From contig JABTUK010000006.1 in assembly GCA_015075405.1 (NCBI GenBank), positions 310,001 to 374,000 of the forward strand: a stretch of DNA of 64,000 nt, read 5' to 3'. Shown here piece after piece: positions 9,588 to 18,311 of the stretch. Made by a program: the position numbers and the translations under genes. The DNA comes from Anaerolineales bacterium (lineage in GTDB: Bacteria > Chloroflexota > Anaerolineae > 4572-78 > J111). How positions within the stretch are numbered: the stretch's first letter is position 1; each line of letters opens with the position of its first letter. Under the pieces are notes generated by a model that saw only the letters and a list, made by a program, of their open reading frames with translations, had not been told where the DNA came from and did no database searches.

Positions 9588-10985
9588 ATGCGAATTTTGA
9601 TTATCAATTACGAATTTCCGCCGATTGGAGCCGGCGGCGGCAAGGCCAGCCAAAAAATTGCGGCCTGTCTGGTGGAAATGGGCCATACAGTACGAGTCAT
9701 CACCAGCCGGCCTACCCAGCTTTATACCTATTTTGGCAATCTCTGTTTGCTGTCGGGTTTGGGTTTTTGGATCTATCTCATTTACGCCAAATTTGCTTTT
9801 AACGAGGATTTGAGCGATCACGGTTTTACCCTGTTAGGTAGTTTTTTATTACTGACCGGCTTTATTCTACGCAGCACCGGCCTGACCTGGGAGTTGACCA
9901 ATCCTATTCGCGGATTGAAGCCGGTTGAGTTTATTGACGGCGTCGAGGTGCGGCGCATCCCGGTGCTGCGCCAGCGACAGGAATACTGCTCCACTTTTGA
10001 AATGGGCACCTTTTTGGCCAGCGGCTTGTGGCACAGTATTTTCCAGACCCGCGAGTTCAAACCGGACGTGGTCCACATCTTTTTTGGCATCCCCGATGGC
10101 CCTATCGGCTGGATGCTCAAGCGAATCTACGGCTTGCCTTATCTGATCTCGCTGCGCGGCGCGGATGTGCCATCGGATGAGGTCAAACGGTTTGCCAAAC
10201 ATTATCAAGTGCTGCGTCCCCTTGTGCGCCGGCTGTGGCAGGACGCCGATGCCACCGTAGCCGTTTCCAATGGGCTGCGCGAGTTTGCTGCCGAAACCGC
10301 CCCCGACCTACCGATTGATGTCATTCCCAATGCCATCGAACTGTCCGTTTTTACCCCACCTCGCCAGCGCCAAACGGATGGCCCGGTGCGGCTGCTGTTT
10401 GTCGGCCGGTTGAATGCCTTCAAGAATGTCGAAATGTTAATTGAGACTGCCAGCCGACTCAAGGCGATGGGTATTGAAGGATTTGAGCTGCAACTGGCCG
10501 GTGAGGGCGAGCATCGCTCTAACCTGGAACGGCTGGTGGTGGAAAAAGGTTTGACCCGCCAGGTCCGCTTTTTAGGTTGGGTAGACCGGACCGCAATTGT
10601 GGAGGTTTATCGCCAGGCTGACCTGTTTGTAACCGCGACCACCTGGGAAGGTATGCCGAACACCGTGCTGGAAGCGATGGCCTGCGGTCTGCCGGTGGTC
10701 GGGACGCGAGCTTCCGGTTTGGGTGAACTGGTACGGGAGGGGGTCAATGGCTATCTGGTGGATATTAACGACGCCGCTACCCTGGCCGAGCGCCTGGCCG
10801 ATTTGATTGACAACCCCCACGAGCGGCGGCGCATGGGCAAAGAGAGCCGCAAAATCGCCGAGCAGGAATTTGCCTGGGATTATATTGCCGAGCAGTATGT
10901 AGAGATTTACAAGCGGATTGCGGTTAAAACAGTGGACCTGGGAAGCAAGAAATTAGAAATAAGAAGTGAGCAATTAGAGAGTTAA
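9588..10985 (+). CDS. GT4 family glycosyltransferase with an inserted membrane hairpin
   Basis: This 465-residue GT-B fold enzyme begins with the Gly-rich loop of GT4 proteins (YEFPPIGAGGG, residues 8-18). It has the acceptor-domain block GLPYLISLRGADVPS and the donor-domain motifs VIPNAIE, LFVGRLNAFKNVEMLIE and EGMPNTVLEAMACGLPVV (E-x7-E type). It should move a sugar from a nucleotide sugar to a glycan or lipid acceptor. Between residues about 47 and 105 there is an insert with two hydrophobic helices (LCLLSGLGFWIYLIYAKFAF and LLGSFLLLTGFILRSTGL), splitting the usual ITSRPP...DGVEVRRIPV junction. This should anchor the enzyme to the membrane. The C-terminal tail (KKLEIRSEQLES) is encoded by repeat-like AT-rich units. 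It is first of a four-gene operon. Confidence 0.9.
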   Translation: MRILIINYEFPPIGAGGGKASQKIAACLVEMGHTVRVITSRPTQLYTYFGNLCLLSGLGFWIYLIYAKFAFNEDLSDHGFTLLGSFLLLTGFILRSTGLTWELTNPIRGLKPVEFIDGVEVRRIPVLRQRQEYCSTFEMGTFLASGLWHSIFQTREFKPDVVHIFFGIPDGPIGWMLKRIYGLPYLISLRGADVPSDEVKRFAKHYQVLRPLVRRLWQDADATVAVSNGLREFAAETAPDLPIDVIPNAIELSVFTPPRQRQTDGPVRLLFVGRLNAFKNVEMLIETASRLKAMGIEGFELQLAGEGEHRSNLERLVVEKGLTRQVRFLGWVDRTAIVEVYRQADLFVTATTWEGMPNTVLEAMACGLPVVGTRASGLGELVREGVNGYLVDINDAATLAERLADLIDNPHERRRMGKESRKIAEQEFAWDYIAEQYVEIYKRIAVKTVDLGSKKLEIRSEQLES

Positions 10986-10999
10986 GGTCAACTTTGCTC

Positions 11000-13231
11000 A
11001 TGCGATTACAAACCATCATCATACTTGGCCTCACGCTCGCTGGCTTTGCCCTACGCCTCTATTACCTGACCACCACTCACCCTTTTTTTGACGAATACAC
11101 CACCGTGTTGGCTGCCCGCCAGATTTTGGCATATGGCTGGCCGGTGCTGCCCTCGGGCCTGTTTTACGAGCACGGTCTATTATCAACCTATGTGATTGCC
11201 CCATTTACCGCTCTATTCATTAACACCCCTCTCGATGATTGGCAGCCGGCCCACTGGGGCCTGATGCTCGCCCGCTGGCCCAGCGCCGTGATTGGTACGT
11301 TTACCATTCCTCTCATTTATGTTATTGGCCGACAGTTTAATAATCAATGGTCAACTTCCAACCTTCCAACCTTCCAACCTTCCAACCTTCCAACCTCCAT
11401 CTCCCTCCTCGCCGCCGGCCTTTTTGCCTTTAGCCCCGAAGGTATGGTCTGGGGCGGACGCGCCCGCATGTATGCCCTGGCCACTCTATTGGTGCTGCTG
11501 ATGGTGTTTTGGGCTTACCGAGGAGCCGTTTATCCGGCCCCGGCGCGTTATCGCTGGGGGGCTATTGCGGCGCTCTTGGCGGCCCTGCTGACTCAATTTG
11601 GGGTACTCATCCTGGTTCCGCCGCTGGTGGTGGCGATGATCGTTATCGGCTGGATTTCTCGACAGGGGTCAGGGGTTAGTAACCAGAAGTCAGAAAACAG
11701 TAGTCAGATCAATATACCTCACGCACCACGCACCACGCACCACGCCTCACGTCCCTGGTTTCTGCGCCCTACGATCCTCCTGGAAATCCTGACCCTGGCG
11801 GCAGTGGTGGGTATTGCGGTTGGAGTCAAGCGGTTGGGGCAGCCGGTTGGGATGGCGGCCCTGGGCAGCGAGGAAGAGCCGCTGTTGAGTACATTGCTGG
11901 AGACAGTAACTTATCAAACCGCCTTTGCTCTGAACGGAGCAGCTATCCGCGATTTTTTGGCCGAGCAGTTTGGCCCGCCCCACCTGTTCTGGCTGGCGCT
12001 GGCAACGCTGGTAAGCGTGGCTGTTGGCCTGCTGGTCTGGCTCTTTAAAGAATGGCGAATATCCGAATGGCGAACAGGCGCATCAGCGGAGCGTCCCCTC
12101 CGCTCCTCGCCTCCTCGCCTCCTCGCCTCCTCAACCCTCTTTCTCTGGCTCACCTTCGGTCTTATCCTCCTGGAAATGGTCACAGTGCTTGATCCTTTTC
12201 GGCAGAATCCGCGTTACCTGGTGATGTATTTGCCGCTCTTTTATCTCATCGCCGCCGACTCTGTGTCACGTGTCACGTATCACGTATCACGTTTTGTATC
12301 ACCTCTTATGGTTTCGCTGGGACTGATTGTTGTTTTTACGCTCCTGAGCCTGCCCGACCTGCGCCTGGCCCTGGTTACTCCCGAACCGGCCTATGAAGCT
12401 GCTTTTCAAATGGTGCGAGACAATTGGCAGCCGGATGATGCGCTGCTGACCATGAATACTCCAGCCGCCGCTCTCTATCACGGTCAAGCGGATGGATTTA
12501 CCGCGCAGGTTGACGCCGACCAATTTTTGCTCAATAAAGCCAGCGCCCCCACAGATCGCTGGCTCGGCGCGCCCTGGATTGGCACTGCCGCCGATTTCAA
12601 CGCCGCGCTTAACACCCATCCGCGCGTCTGGTTTGTGATTGATACCATCCGCCAGCCGGTCTACTTCCGCGGCGACTGGCAAGCTGTGGTCAACAGCCAG
12701 ATGGAGCCGGTTTGGAGTCAAGATAATGCTCTGGTCTACCGAACCCGCCCCAACCGCATCCCCCTACCCACCCAACCCCAAATTCTGGTTAACGCTAGGC
12801 TGGGTGATACCATTGAGTTGATCGGATACACCTTGCAAACCGATCCCCCCCAGCCAATCAACCCTAACTCAGCCGACTTTAATCTCCACGCAGGGCGTCC
12901 AATCTCCAATCTCAAAATAACCCTCTTCTGGCGGCCGCTTCATCCCCCCACCGCCGATTACACGGTTTTTTTACACCTGCGCGACCAGGCCAACACCACT
13001 CTCGCGCAGCAAGATGGCTTGTCGTTAGCAGGGAATTATCCCAGCAGCCGCTGGCAGCCCGGCGAAACCGTCATTGACCCCTTCAGTTTGACCCTGCTGC
13101 CCGACCTGCCGCCCGGCCGGTATACGCTCTGGGCCGGCATGTATCAACTGGATACCCTGGAGCGGTTAACTGTAACCAATGATGCTTCCGGCGAAAATGC
13201 GATTTTACTGGGGGAGATCAATTATCAATGA
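11000..13231 (+). CDS. GT39/ArnT-like membrane glycosyltransferase with in-frame repeat loops (1)
   Basis: This 743-residue polytopic protein starts at ATG 11000 (MRLQTIIILGLTLAGFALRL), with aagg 12 bases upstream. The first periplasmic loop has the acidic motif of GT-C enzymes (FFDEYTT). Many hydrophobic helices follow, then a soluble C-terminal domain of about 250 residues, mostly beta. Family members transfer a sugar from a polyprenyl-phosphate donor to an acceptor outside the membrane. Hydrophilic loops are encoded by short tandem repeats: 11356-11395 gives NLPTFQPS-type repeats, 11722-11749 gives HAPRTTHHASRP, and about 12104-12135 gives PPRLLASS. It overlaps the next gene by 4 bp (ATGA). 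Confidence 0.85.
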   Translation: MRLQTIIILGLTLAGFALRLYYLTTTHPFFDEYTTVLAARQILAYGWPVLPSGLFYEHGLLSTYVIAPFTALFINTPLDDWQPAHWGLMLARWPSAVIGTFTIPLIYVIGRQFNNQWSTSNLPTFQPSNLPTSISLLAAGLFAFSPEGMVWGGRARMYALATLLVLLMVFWAYRGAVYPAPARYRWGAIAALLAALLTQFGVLILVPPLVVAMIVIGWISRQGSGVSNQKSENSSQINIPHAPRTTHHASRPWFLRPTILLEILTLAAVVGIAVGVKRLGQPVGMAALGSEEEPLLSTLLETVTYQTAFALNGAAIRDFLAEQFGPPHLFWLALATLVSVAVGLLVWLFKEWRISEWRTGASAERPLRSSPPRLLASSTLFLWLTFGLILLEMVTVLDPFRQNPRYLVMYLPLFYLIAADSVSRVTYHVSRFVSPLMVSLGLIVVFTLLSLPDLRLALVTPEPAYEAAFQMVRDNWQPDDALLTMNTPAAALYHGQADGFTAQVDADQFLLNKASAPTDRWLGAPWIGTAADFNAALNTHPRVWFVIDTIRQPVYFRGDWQAVVNSQMEPVWSQDNALVYRTRPNRIPLPTQPQILVNARLGDTIELIGYTLQTDPPQPINPNSADFNLHAGRPISNLKITLFWRPLHPPTADYTVFLHLRDQANTTLAQQDGLSLAGNYPSSRWQPGETVIDPFSLTLLPDLPPGRYTLWAGMYQLDTLERLTVTNDASGENAILLGEINYQ
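11356..11395. repeat. Octamer tandem repeat (ttccaacc), 5 copies, inside a gene
   Basis: Five perfect copies of ttccaacc lie in frame in a loop of the first GT39-like gene. Eight-base units cycle through all three frames without a stop, so the gene tolerates them. The same unit occurs at about 15146-15175 and 17130-17150 in the two following genes, and in related form at 3007-3060. Confidence 0.92.
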
Positions 13232-15462
13232 ACCGTCCCCTCGCCTCATGTATCACCCCATCTCTGCTTTTTCTGATTGCGCTTATTCCGCGTCTGCCCG
13301 GCCTCGACCGTTTTTTGACCAGTGATGAAAATACTAACATCTTTTTTGCCGGCAGCGATGTGATTGCCGCTTTTCTGCGAGGCGACTTTCAGGGCACGTA
13401 CTGGCATTTTTACCCTGGCGTAACCATGAGTTGGCTCGACGCGCTGGGCATGAGCGGCCAATATTTTTTAGGCTGGCTTACCGGTGCATCCTTGCCCCCC
13501 TTCACCGAGTATATCTATGGCGATATATTGTCGCTGCTGGTGGCCAATCGCCTGCCTTATGCTATTTTAACGGCCGCCGCTGTTCCGGCTATCTATGGGT
13601 TGGCCCGCCAACTATTGCCCGAGTCAATCGCTCTGTTGGGCGCGTTGTTCCTCGCCTTTGACCCCTTTTTTCTGGCCCACTCCCGCGTTGCCCACGGCGA
13701 CGCTCCGGTAGCCGTTTTTATGGTTCTCTCGGCCCTGACTTTTTTCATCTACGCCGCCCGCCTACGCGCCTCATTTAGCCAAGGACAAAAATCCGTTTCA
13801 TCCTTCATCCTTCATCCTTCATCCTTCCTCATCGCCTCGGCTGTTTTTGGCGGTCTGGCCGCCTTAACCAAAGCCCCCGGCCAATTCATGGCAATTTTTA
13901 TCGTCGGCATGTCACTCATTTATGCCGGGCTGGATTGGTGGCAGGAAAGGGGTAGCAGGGGGGCAGAGGAGCAAGGGAGCGGGGGAGCAGGGGAGATTTC
14001 ACGCCTCACGCACCACGCACCACGCACCACGCCTCACGCACCACACCCCATGACTCGCTGGCTAACCGCCATCCTCATCTGGGGTCTCATCTCGCTCGTA
14101 ACCTTCGTTTTGCTCTGGCCGGCGATGTGGGTTGACCCGTTTGGCACAGTCCAACGTATGCTGTCTGAAACCGTTGGCAAAGTTGAAGAAGGCCACCTGG
14201 TCTATTTCTTCGGCCAGCCAACCCTCGACCCCGGCCCCTGGTTTTATCCTTACGTCATTCCGTTCCGCCTCACCCCGATTACCCTCATCGGCGCAGCGCT
14301 TTCCCTGACCCTGCTTGTCCCCCAGATAAATACTCTAGTATCGAGCAACCCTTCTCCTCGCCTCATGCCTCACGCCTCAGTGCGCAGCCTCCCCTTGGGA
14401 CGCCTCACGCCTCACCTCCTCTGGCTGTTCGTTCTCTCTTTACTGCTCTTCGGCGCCCTCAGCCCCAAAAAGCAGGATCGTTACCTGCTGCCGCTCTTCC
14501 CCATGCTGGATTTACTGGCCGCCGCCGGCTGGCTGGGCCTGTTCAAGCTGGTTCAATATTTTTTGCGACGTAAACTCTCTTTTTTATCCCTCCCCTTACT
14601 ACCTACTACCTACTGCCTACTCCTTCTCCTCCTCCACTTCATCCCTGTCATTACCTACTATCCCTACTATTTGACCTATTTCAACCCGTTCATGGGCGGT
14701 CCAGTACGCGCCGCTCAGACCACTTTGATGGGTTGGGGCGAGGGCATGGAACTGGTCGCCGCCTATCTCAATGGCAAACCGGAAGCCGAGCGCCTGTATG
14801 TCGCCTCGACCCCCTCGCAGACGCTCCTGCCTTACTTTGCCGGTACCGGCGAAAATTTTTACACCAACGATATTGCTTTTCGGGCCGATTATGTGGTTCT
14901 CTATCTAGCCCAGATGCAGCGGCTGGCCCCCAGTCCCGAAATTGTGGCCTATTTTCAGGCCCGCCCGCCGGAAAAGATCATTACCATCCACGATGTCCCT
15001 TACGCCAAAATCTACCCCGGCCCCAAGCTCATCCTCCCCGACATCCCCCCCGACGCCATCCCGACCAATATTGGCCTGAGCGACAAACTACGCTTAGCCG
15101 GCTACAAAATCCAATCTTCGGACCAAAACTCCCCTGTGAGCAACCCTCCAACCCTCCAACCTTCCAACCTTCCACTTCTGATCCTCTACTGGCACGCCCT
15201 GGCGCCGCTGCCCGTCAACTACACCATTTCCGTGCGCGCCCGCACCGCCGCAGGCGAACTGCTGGCTCAACAGGACCAATGGCCGGTGAATAACTTGCTG
15301 CCAACCACGCTCTGGCGACAAGGCGACTATGTAGCCGACGAACACACCCTCGAAATCTCTCCGGCTGATCGTTCTCGCCTGGATCACTTTGAAGTTGTCG
15401 TTTACCAGGCCGAAACCGGCGAAACCCTCGGCCCACCCATCACCCTGCCTCTTGCTCCATGA
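13228..15462 (+). CDS. GT39/ArnT-like membrane glycosyltransferase with in-frame repeat loops (2)
   Basis: A 744-residue relative of the previous gene, starting at the ATG of an ATGA overlap. The first helix (LLFLIALIPRLPGL) is followed by the acidic motif TSDEN in the first outer loop. A dozen or so hydrophobic segments follow, then a soluble C-terminal domain of about 170 residues. In-frame repeats are at about 13797-13828 (SFILHPSSF), 14004-14045 (HHAPRTTPHAPH), 14341-14410, 14597-14626 (LLPTTYCLLL, which extends a hydrophobic helix) and 15146-15175 (PPTLQPSNLP). They fall mostly between predicted helices. It overlaps the next gene by 4 bp. The sugar and acceptor are unknown. Confidence 0.85.
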   Translation: MNRPLASCITPSLLFLIALIPRLPGLDRFLTSDENTNIFFAGSDVIAAFLRGDFQGTYWHFYPGVTMSWLDALGMSGQYFLGWLTGASLPPFTEYIYGDILSLLVANRLPYAILTAAAVPAIYGLARQLLPESIALLGALFLAFDPFFLAHSRVAHGDAPVAVFMVLSALTFFIYAARLRASFSQGQKSVSSFILHPSSFLIASAVFGGLAALTKAPGQFMAIFIVGMSLIYAGLDWWQERGSRGAEEQGSGGAGEISRLTHHAPRTTPHAPHPMTRWLTAILIWGLISLVTFVLLWPAMWVDPFGTVQRMLSETVGKVEEGHLVYFFGQPTLDPGPWFYPYVIPFRLTPITLIGAALSLTLLVPQINTLVSSNPSPRLMPHASVRSLPLGRLTPHLLWLFVLSLLLFGALSPKKQDRYLLPLFPMLDLLAAAGWLGLFKLVQYFLRRKLSFLSLPLLPTTYCLLLLLLHFIPVITYYPYYLTYFNPFMGGPVRAAQTTLMGWGEGMELVAAYLNGKPEAERLYVASTPSQTLLPYFAGTGENFYTNDIAFRADYVVLYLAQMQRLAPSPEIVAYFQARPPEKIITIHDVPYAKIYPGPKLILPDIPPDAIPTNIGLSDKLRLAGYKIQSSDQNSPVSNPPTLQPSNLPLLILYWHALAPLPVNYTISVRARTAAGELLAQQDQWPVNNLLPTTLWRQGDYVADEHTLEISPADRSRLDHFEVVVYQAETGETLGPPITLPLAP
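14004..14045. repeat. Heptamer tandem repeat (gcaccac/gcctcac) inside a gene
   Basis: About six units of the 7-bp type gcaccac or gcctcac lie in frame and encode a His/Pro/Thr-rich loop. The unit is one base away from the tcacgca heptamer of the 16057-16154 tract, so the arrays look like diverged members of one repeat family. Confidence 0.85.
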
Positions 15463-16056
15463 ACAACCAGCAAACTTCCCCTGCCAACGCTAAACTCTCC
15501 TCATCCCCTCATTCACGCCTCACGTCTCACGCCTCACGTCTCACCATTCTCCTCGTTCTTCTCCTCGCCGCCTTCCTGCGCCTCTTCCAATTACCCACCC
15601 TACCCCCCGGCCTCAACTTTGACGAGGCCGGCAGTGGCGTGGCCGCGCTGGAAATTTTGAGCGGTGTTCCCAAAATCTGGTGGCGCTTGGGCGGCGGCCA
15701 GGAACCGCTGTGGCCCTATCTGGGGGCGTTGAGTACAGCCTGTCTCGGCAATATTCCCCTAACGCTGCGCCTACCAGCCGCTCTGACCGGCATTTTGACC
15801 GTAGCCGCCGTCTACAAGCTGCTTCTAACTTTGCGGCTTGGCGCTCAGCAAGAAAGCCGTCTCATTGCCTTATTGACTGCTTTGAGTCTGGCCCTCTCAG
15901 CCTGGCATCTACACTTCAGCCGCCTGGGTTTCCGGGCTATTTTACTGCCCCTCTTTTCGACTCTGGCCTTTTATTTCCTGTGGCGCAGTCTGATCAGTAG
16001 GCAGAAGTCAGTAATCAGTAATCAGAAGTCAGAAGTCAGAAGTCAGAAGTCAGATT

Positions 16057-16154
16057 TCACGCATCACGCATCACGCATCACGCATCACGCATCACGCATC
16101 ACGCATCACGCATCACGCATCACGCATCACGCATCACGCATCACGCATCACGCA
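16057..16154. repeat. Heptamer tandem repeat TCACGCA, 14 perfect copies
   Basis: Fourteen identical copies of tcacgca fill 98 bp without one mismatch. Just upstream (about 16000-16054) lies a second array of agaagtc and cagtaat units. All three frames of the tcacgca unit are free of stops. The upstream coding frame and the downstream frame differ by one base, which 12 or 15 copies would cure. A perfect tract of this length is prone to slippage. Confidence 0.97.
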
Positions 16155-16654
16155 ATTCGTCATTTAGGCTGCTCACCATCGCCGCCCTTTTCACCGCACT
16201 GGCAATTTATAGTTACCTGGCAGCCCGGTTGCTGCCCCTGGTTCCGCTGCTCTACTGGCTACTTCACTGGCTCATCGAAAAAATAAGACAGCATCTTTCC
16301 CCCTCTGAGAAATTTAGGCCAAAAATTAACCCACCTTTCTCCCCCCTACTCCCTACTACCTACTACCTACTCCTCCTTCTCTTCCTCTCCCCGCTCCTGC
16401 TCTACTTCACCCTCAACCCCGCCGACTTTGTCGCCCGTTCCACCACCGTCTCCATCTTTAGTCCAGCCTGGAATAAAGGCGATTTATGGGGCACTCTCTG
16501 GCAAACCTTGACCGTCACACTTGGCACGTTCCTCGGCCTGGCCGGCGACCCTAACCCCCTGGTCAACCTGCCCAGCCAACCGGCTGTTCCCCTGTTCCTG
16601 GCCCCCTTTTTCTGCCTGGGCCTACTTCTCAGCGTCTATCGCATTTTCACCCCT

Positions 16655-16692
16655 GCCTCCTCGCCTCCTCGCCTCCTCGCCTCCTCGCCTCA
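16655..16692. repeat. Octamer tandem repeat (cctcctcg), 4 copies, inside a gene
   Basis: The unit cctcctcg is repeated about four times in frame, encoding PPRLLASS. The same unit is found in the first GT39-like gene (about 12104-12135), before the VWA gene (about 34090-34112) and in the hairpin at 59313-59360. Confidence 0.9.
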
Positions 16693-17803
16693 CCTATTCC
16701 TCCTCTGCTGGTGGGCTGTCATGCTCCTCCCAGCTGTCCTCGCCCCCGAAGGCGCACCCCACCATCTCCGCCTCCTGGGGGCCATTGTGCCAACCTACGC
16801 CTTTGTCGCCATCGGCCTCAGCGCCGCTATTAAATTTTTGAGCAAAGTTATTTCCTCTACTTCACATTTCAAGTCTTACACCCCTACTCCTTACTCCCTA
16901 CTCCTTACTCCCTTCTTCCTCCTCCTCGCCTTCCAAACCTACACCCACTACTTCATCCGCTGGCCCGCCTCAGTTGATTTTACCCTGCCTTTCGACCTGT
17001 ACGCCGTCCGCCTGGCCGGCGACATCGCCCAGGCCCCACCCTCTACCGGCTATATTCTCCCCATGGACCTCCGCGCCGGCGAAGAAGCCCGCCACTACAC
17101 CCTCGATTACCTCCTCTGGCCCACCTCGCCTTCCAACCTTCCAACCTTCCCTCCCTACCTCCCCGTTGACGAACACACCGCCGCCGCCCGGCTGACCGAA
17201 CTGGCCCAGGGCAAAGACCTGCTGCGGGTGGTCCGCTGGACCGCCGACAAACACCAGGAAGCTGACGCCAAAGAAATCGTCACCTTCCTACTCGAAACAA
17301 CCGCCCAATTTCAGGGGCGCGAGTCCTTCCCGGTTTACGACATCGAAACCTACACTATACCCAATCGCCAGACTGTCTTCACTTTGCCGGCAATTGACCA
17401 GCCGGTTGGGGCAGTTTTTGCTAACCTGCTGCGTCTCGATGCTGCTTTTGTCCCAGCGACAGCCGCACCGGGCACAATGCTGCCTGTCGCCTTGAGCCTG
17501 ACCCCCCTGGCTCCGATGGAGGCTGATTACAAGGCATCGCTGCGCTTGACCGACCCAACCGGAACACGCATTGTCCAAAAAGATCGGGTTCTTCTGCACA
17601 ACTTTCACCAGGGCACCTCGCTGTGGCCGCCCGAGCCTGTCAACGAATACTATCTCCTCCCTCTTCCGCCGGAGTTGCCGCCCGGTGCATACACCTTAAC
17701 TGTGGTCATTTATCACCCCGAAACACTGGCCCCCTTGGTAGCGGCCGGCCTGGCCGAAGTACCGGCAGGGCATGTCGCCATCCAATAAGTGATTGTCCAA
17801 GGA

Positions 17804-17860
17804 TAAGTTCCCTCAAGCTCCTACGAGTTCCCGGGGAACTGAGGGAACTTGTAGGAACTC
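17804..17860. repeat. Palindromic repeat cluster of gttccc/gggaac units
   Basis: Units of agttccc and their complement gggaact alternate here around a central gttcccggggaac palindrome. The block follows the end of the glycosyltransferase operon by about 15 bp and may help end transcription. Beyond it, 17861-18070 shows no gene that I can support. Confidence 0.55.
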
Positions 17861-18070
17861 AAAACGGGATGTTAGTTTTGCAGGCTTTCTAAGCGCCTCG
17901 GAGACCCGGTTAAATCACCTGATGACAGTTGTCACTAAAAGTAATGATAGACAATTACTAAGGGTAGCTCTCACCGCCCGGCTAGAACTCGATTAAGCGC
18001 CCAGGCCCAAATTTTACTCCTATCCTTTCTGCCTGACTGGTCATCGGTTAGTTTAGCGACAGGATAAATA

Positions 18071-18114
18071 AAAAGGCTGGCCCTGTTTGTGTAAGCAGAG
18101 GACCGGCCTTTTTT
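18071..18114 (+). terminator. Rho-independent terminator
   Basis: The arm aaaaggctggccctg (18071-18085) pairs with cagaggaccggcctttt (about 18095-18111), with a few G-U or mismatched positions, followed by a run of T. It is well placed to end rightward transcription ahead of the integrative element. Confidence 0.65.
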
Positions 18115-18122
18115 AGTTTGGG

Positions 18123-18151
18123 TTGTGATAAAGGGTAAAAACTGCTATAAT
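18123..18151 (+). promoter_or_regulatory. Sigma-70-like promoter
   Basis: TTGTGA (18123-18128) and TATAAT (18146-18151) are separated by 17 bp, close to the ideal housekeeping promoter. It would start transcription near 18158, directly ahead of the hairpin-rich leader described next. Confidence 0.6.
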
Positions 18152-18157
18152 GGGGAG

Positions 18158-18279
18158 AAATTTAAAAGCCCCACTGCAATGGGGCTTTTGCCCGGATCAG
18201 GTGAGGCAACCACCCAACCCGATTTGCTGCTTATGGTAGCATACCCGCGCCGCCTGGTCAAAGGCGGCATTTTTATTTT
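18158..18279 (+). ncRNA. Candidate small RNA or structured leader
   Basis: Between the promoter and the restriction gene lies about 120 bp without an open frame but with clear structure. A perfect 10-bp stem (18164-18173 with 18180-18189) is followed by a small ggtg/cacc stem near 18200. A terminator-like stem (gccgcc 18249-18254, ggcggc 18263-18268) with a T-rich tail comes last. The unit could be a free RNA of about 120 nt, or a leader that attenuates the restriction-modification gene 30 bp downstream. I do not recognise a known RNA family. Confidence 0.35.
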
Positions 18280-18311
18280 CTAAACCAGAAAAGCGAAATC
18301 ATACCCGGCCA

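Larger units (their letters stand above)
15459..17788 (+). pseudogene. GT39/ArnT-like glycosyltransferase split by a frame change at a heptamer tract
   Basis: The ATG overlaps the previous stop (ATGA). The first part (15459-16286 frame) has an N-terminal helix, the acidic motif NFDEAGS, and further helices up to FYFLWRSL. It then enters repeats reading THHASRI over and over and ends in sense-poor sequence. After the repeat the natural continuation is in another frame (FRLLTIAALFTALAIYSYLA, then 16229-17788), ending with the same kind of soluble C-terminal domain as its two neighbours. No stop occurs between the repeat and the second part in that frame. One more copy of the 7-bp unit, or two fewer, would join the two parts into one protein of about 775 residues. 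The gene is therefore off as sequenced, but looks switchable rather than decayed. Confidence 0.85.

Noticed and set aside
16057..16154. Possible CRISPR array
   Set aside because: Units are 7 bp with no spacers; it is a simple tandem repeat inside a gene.
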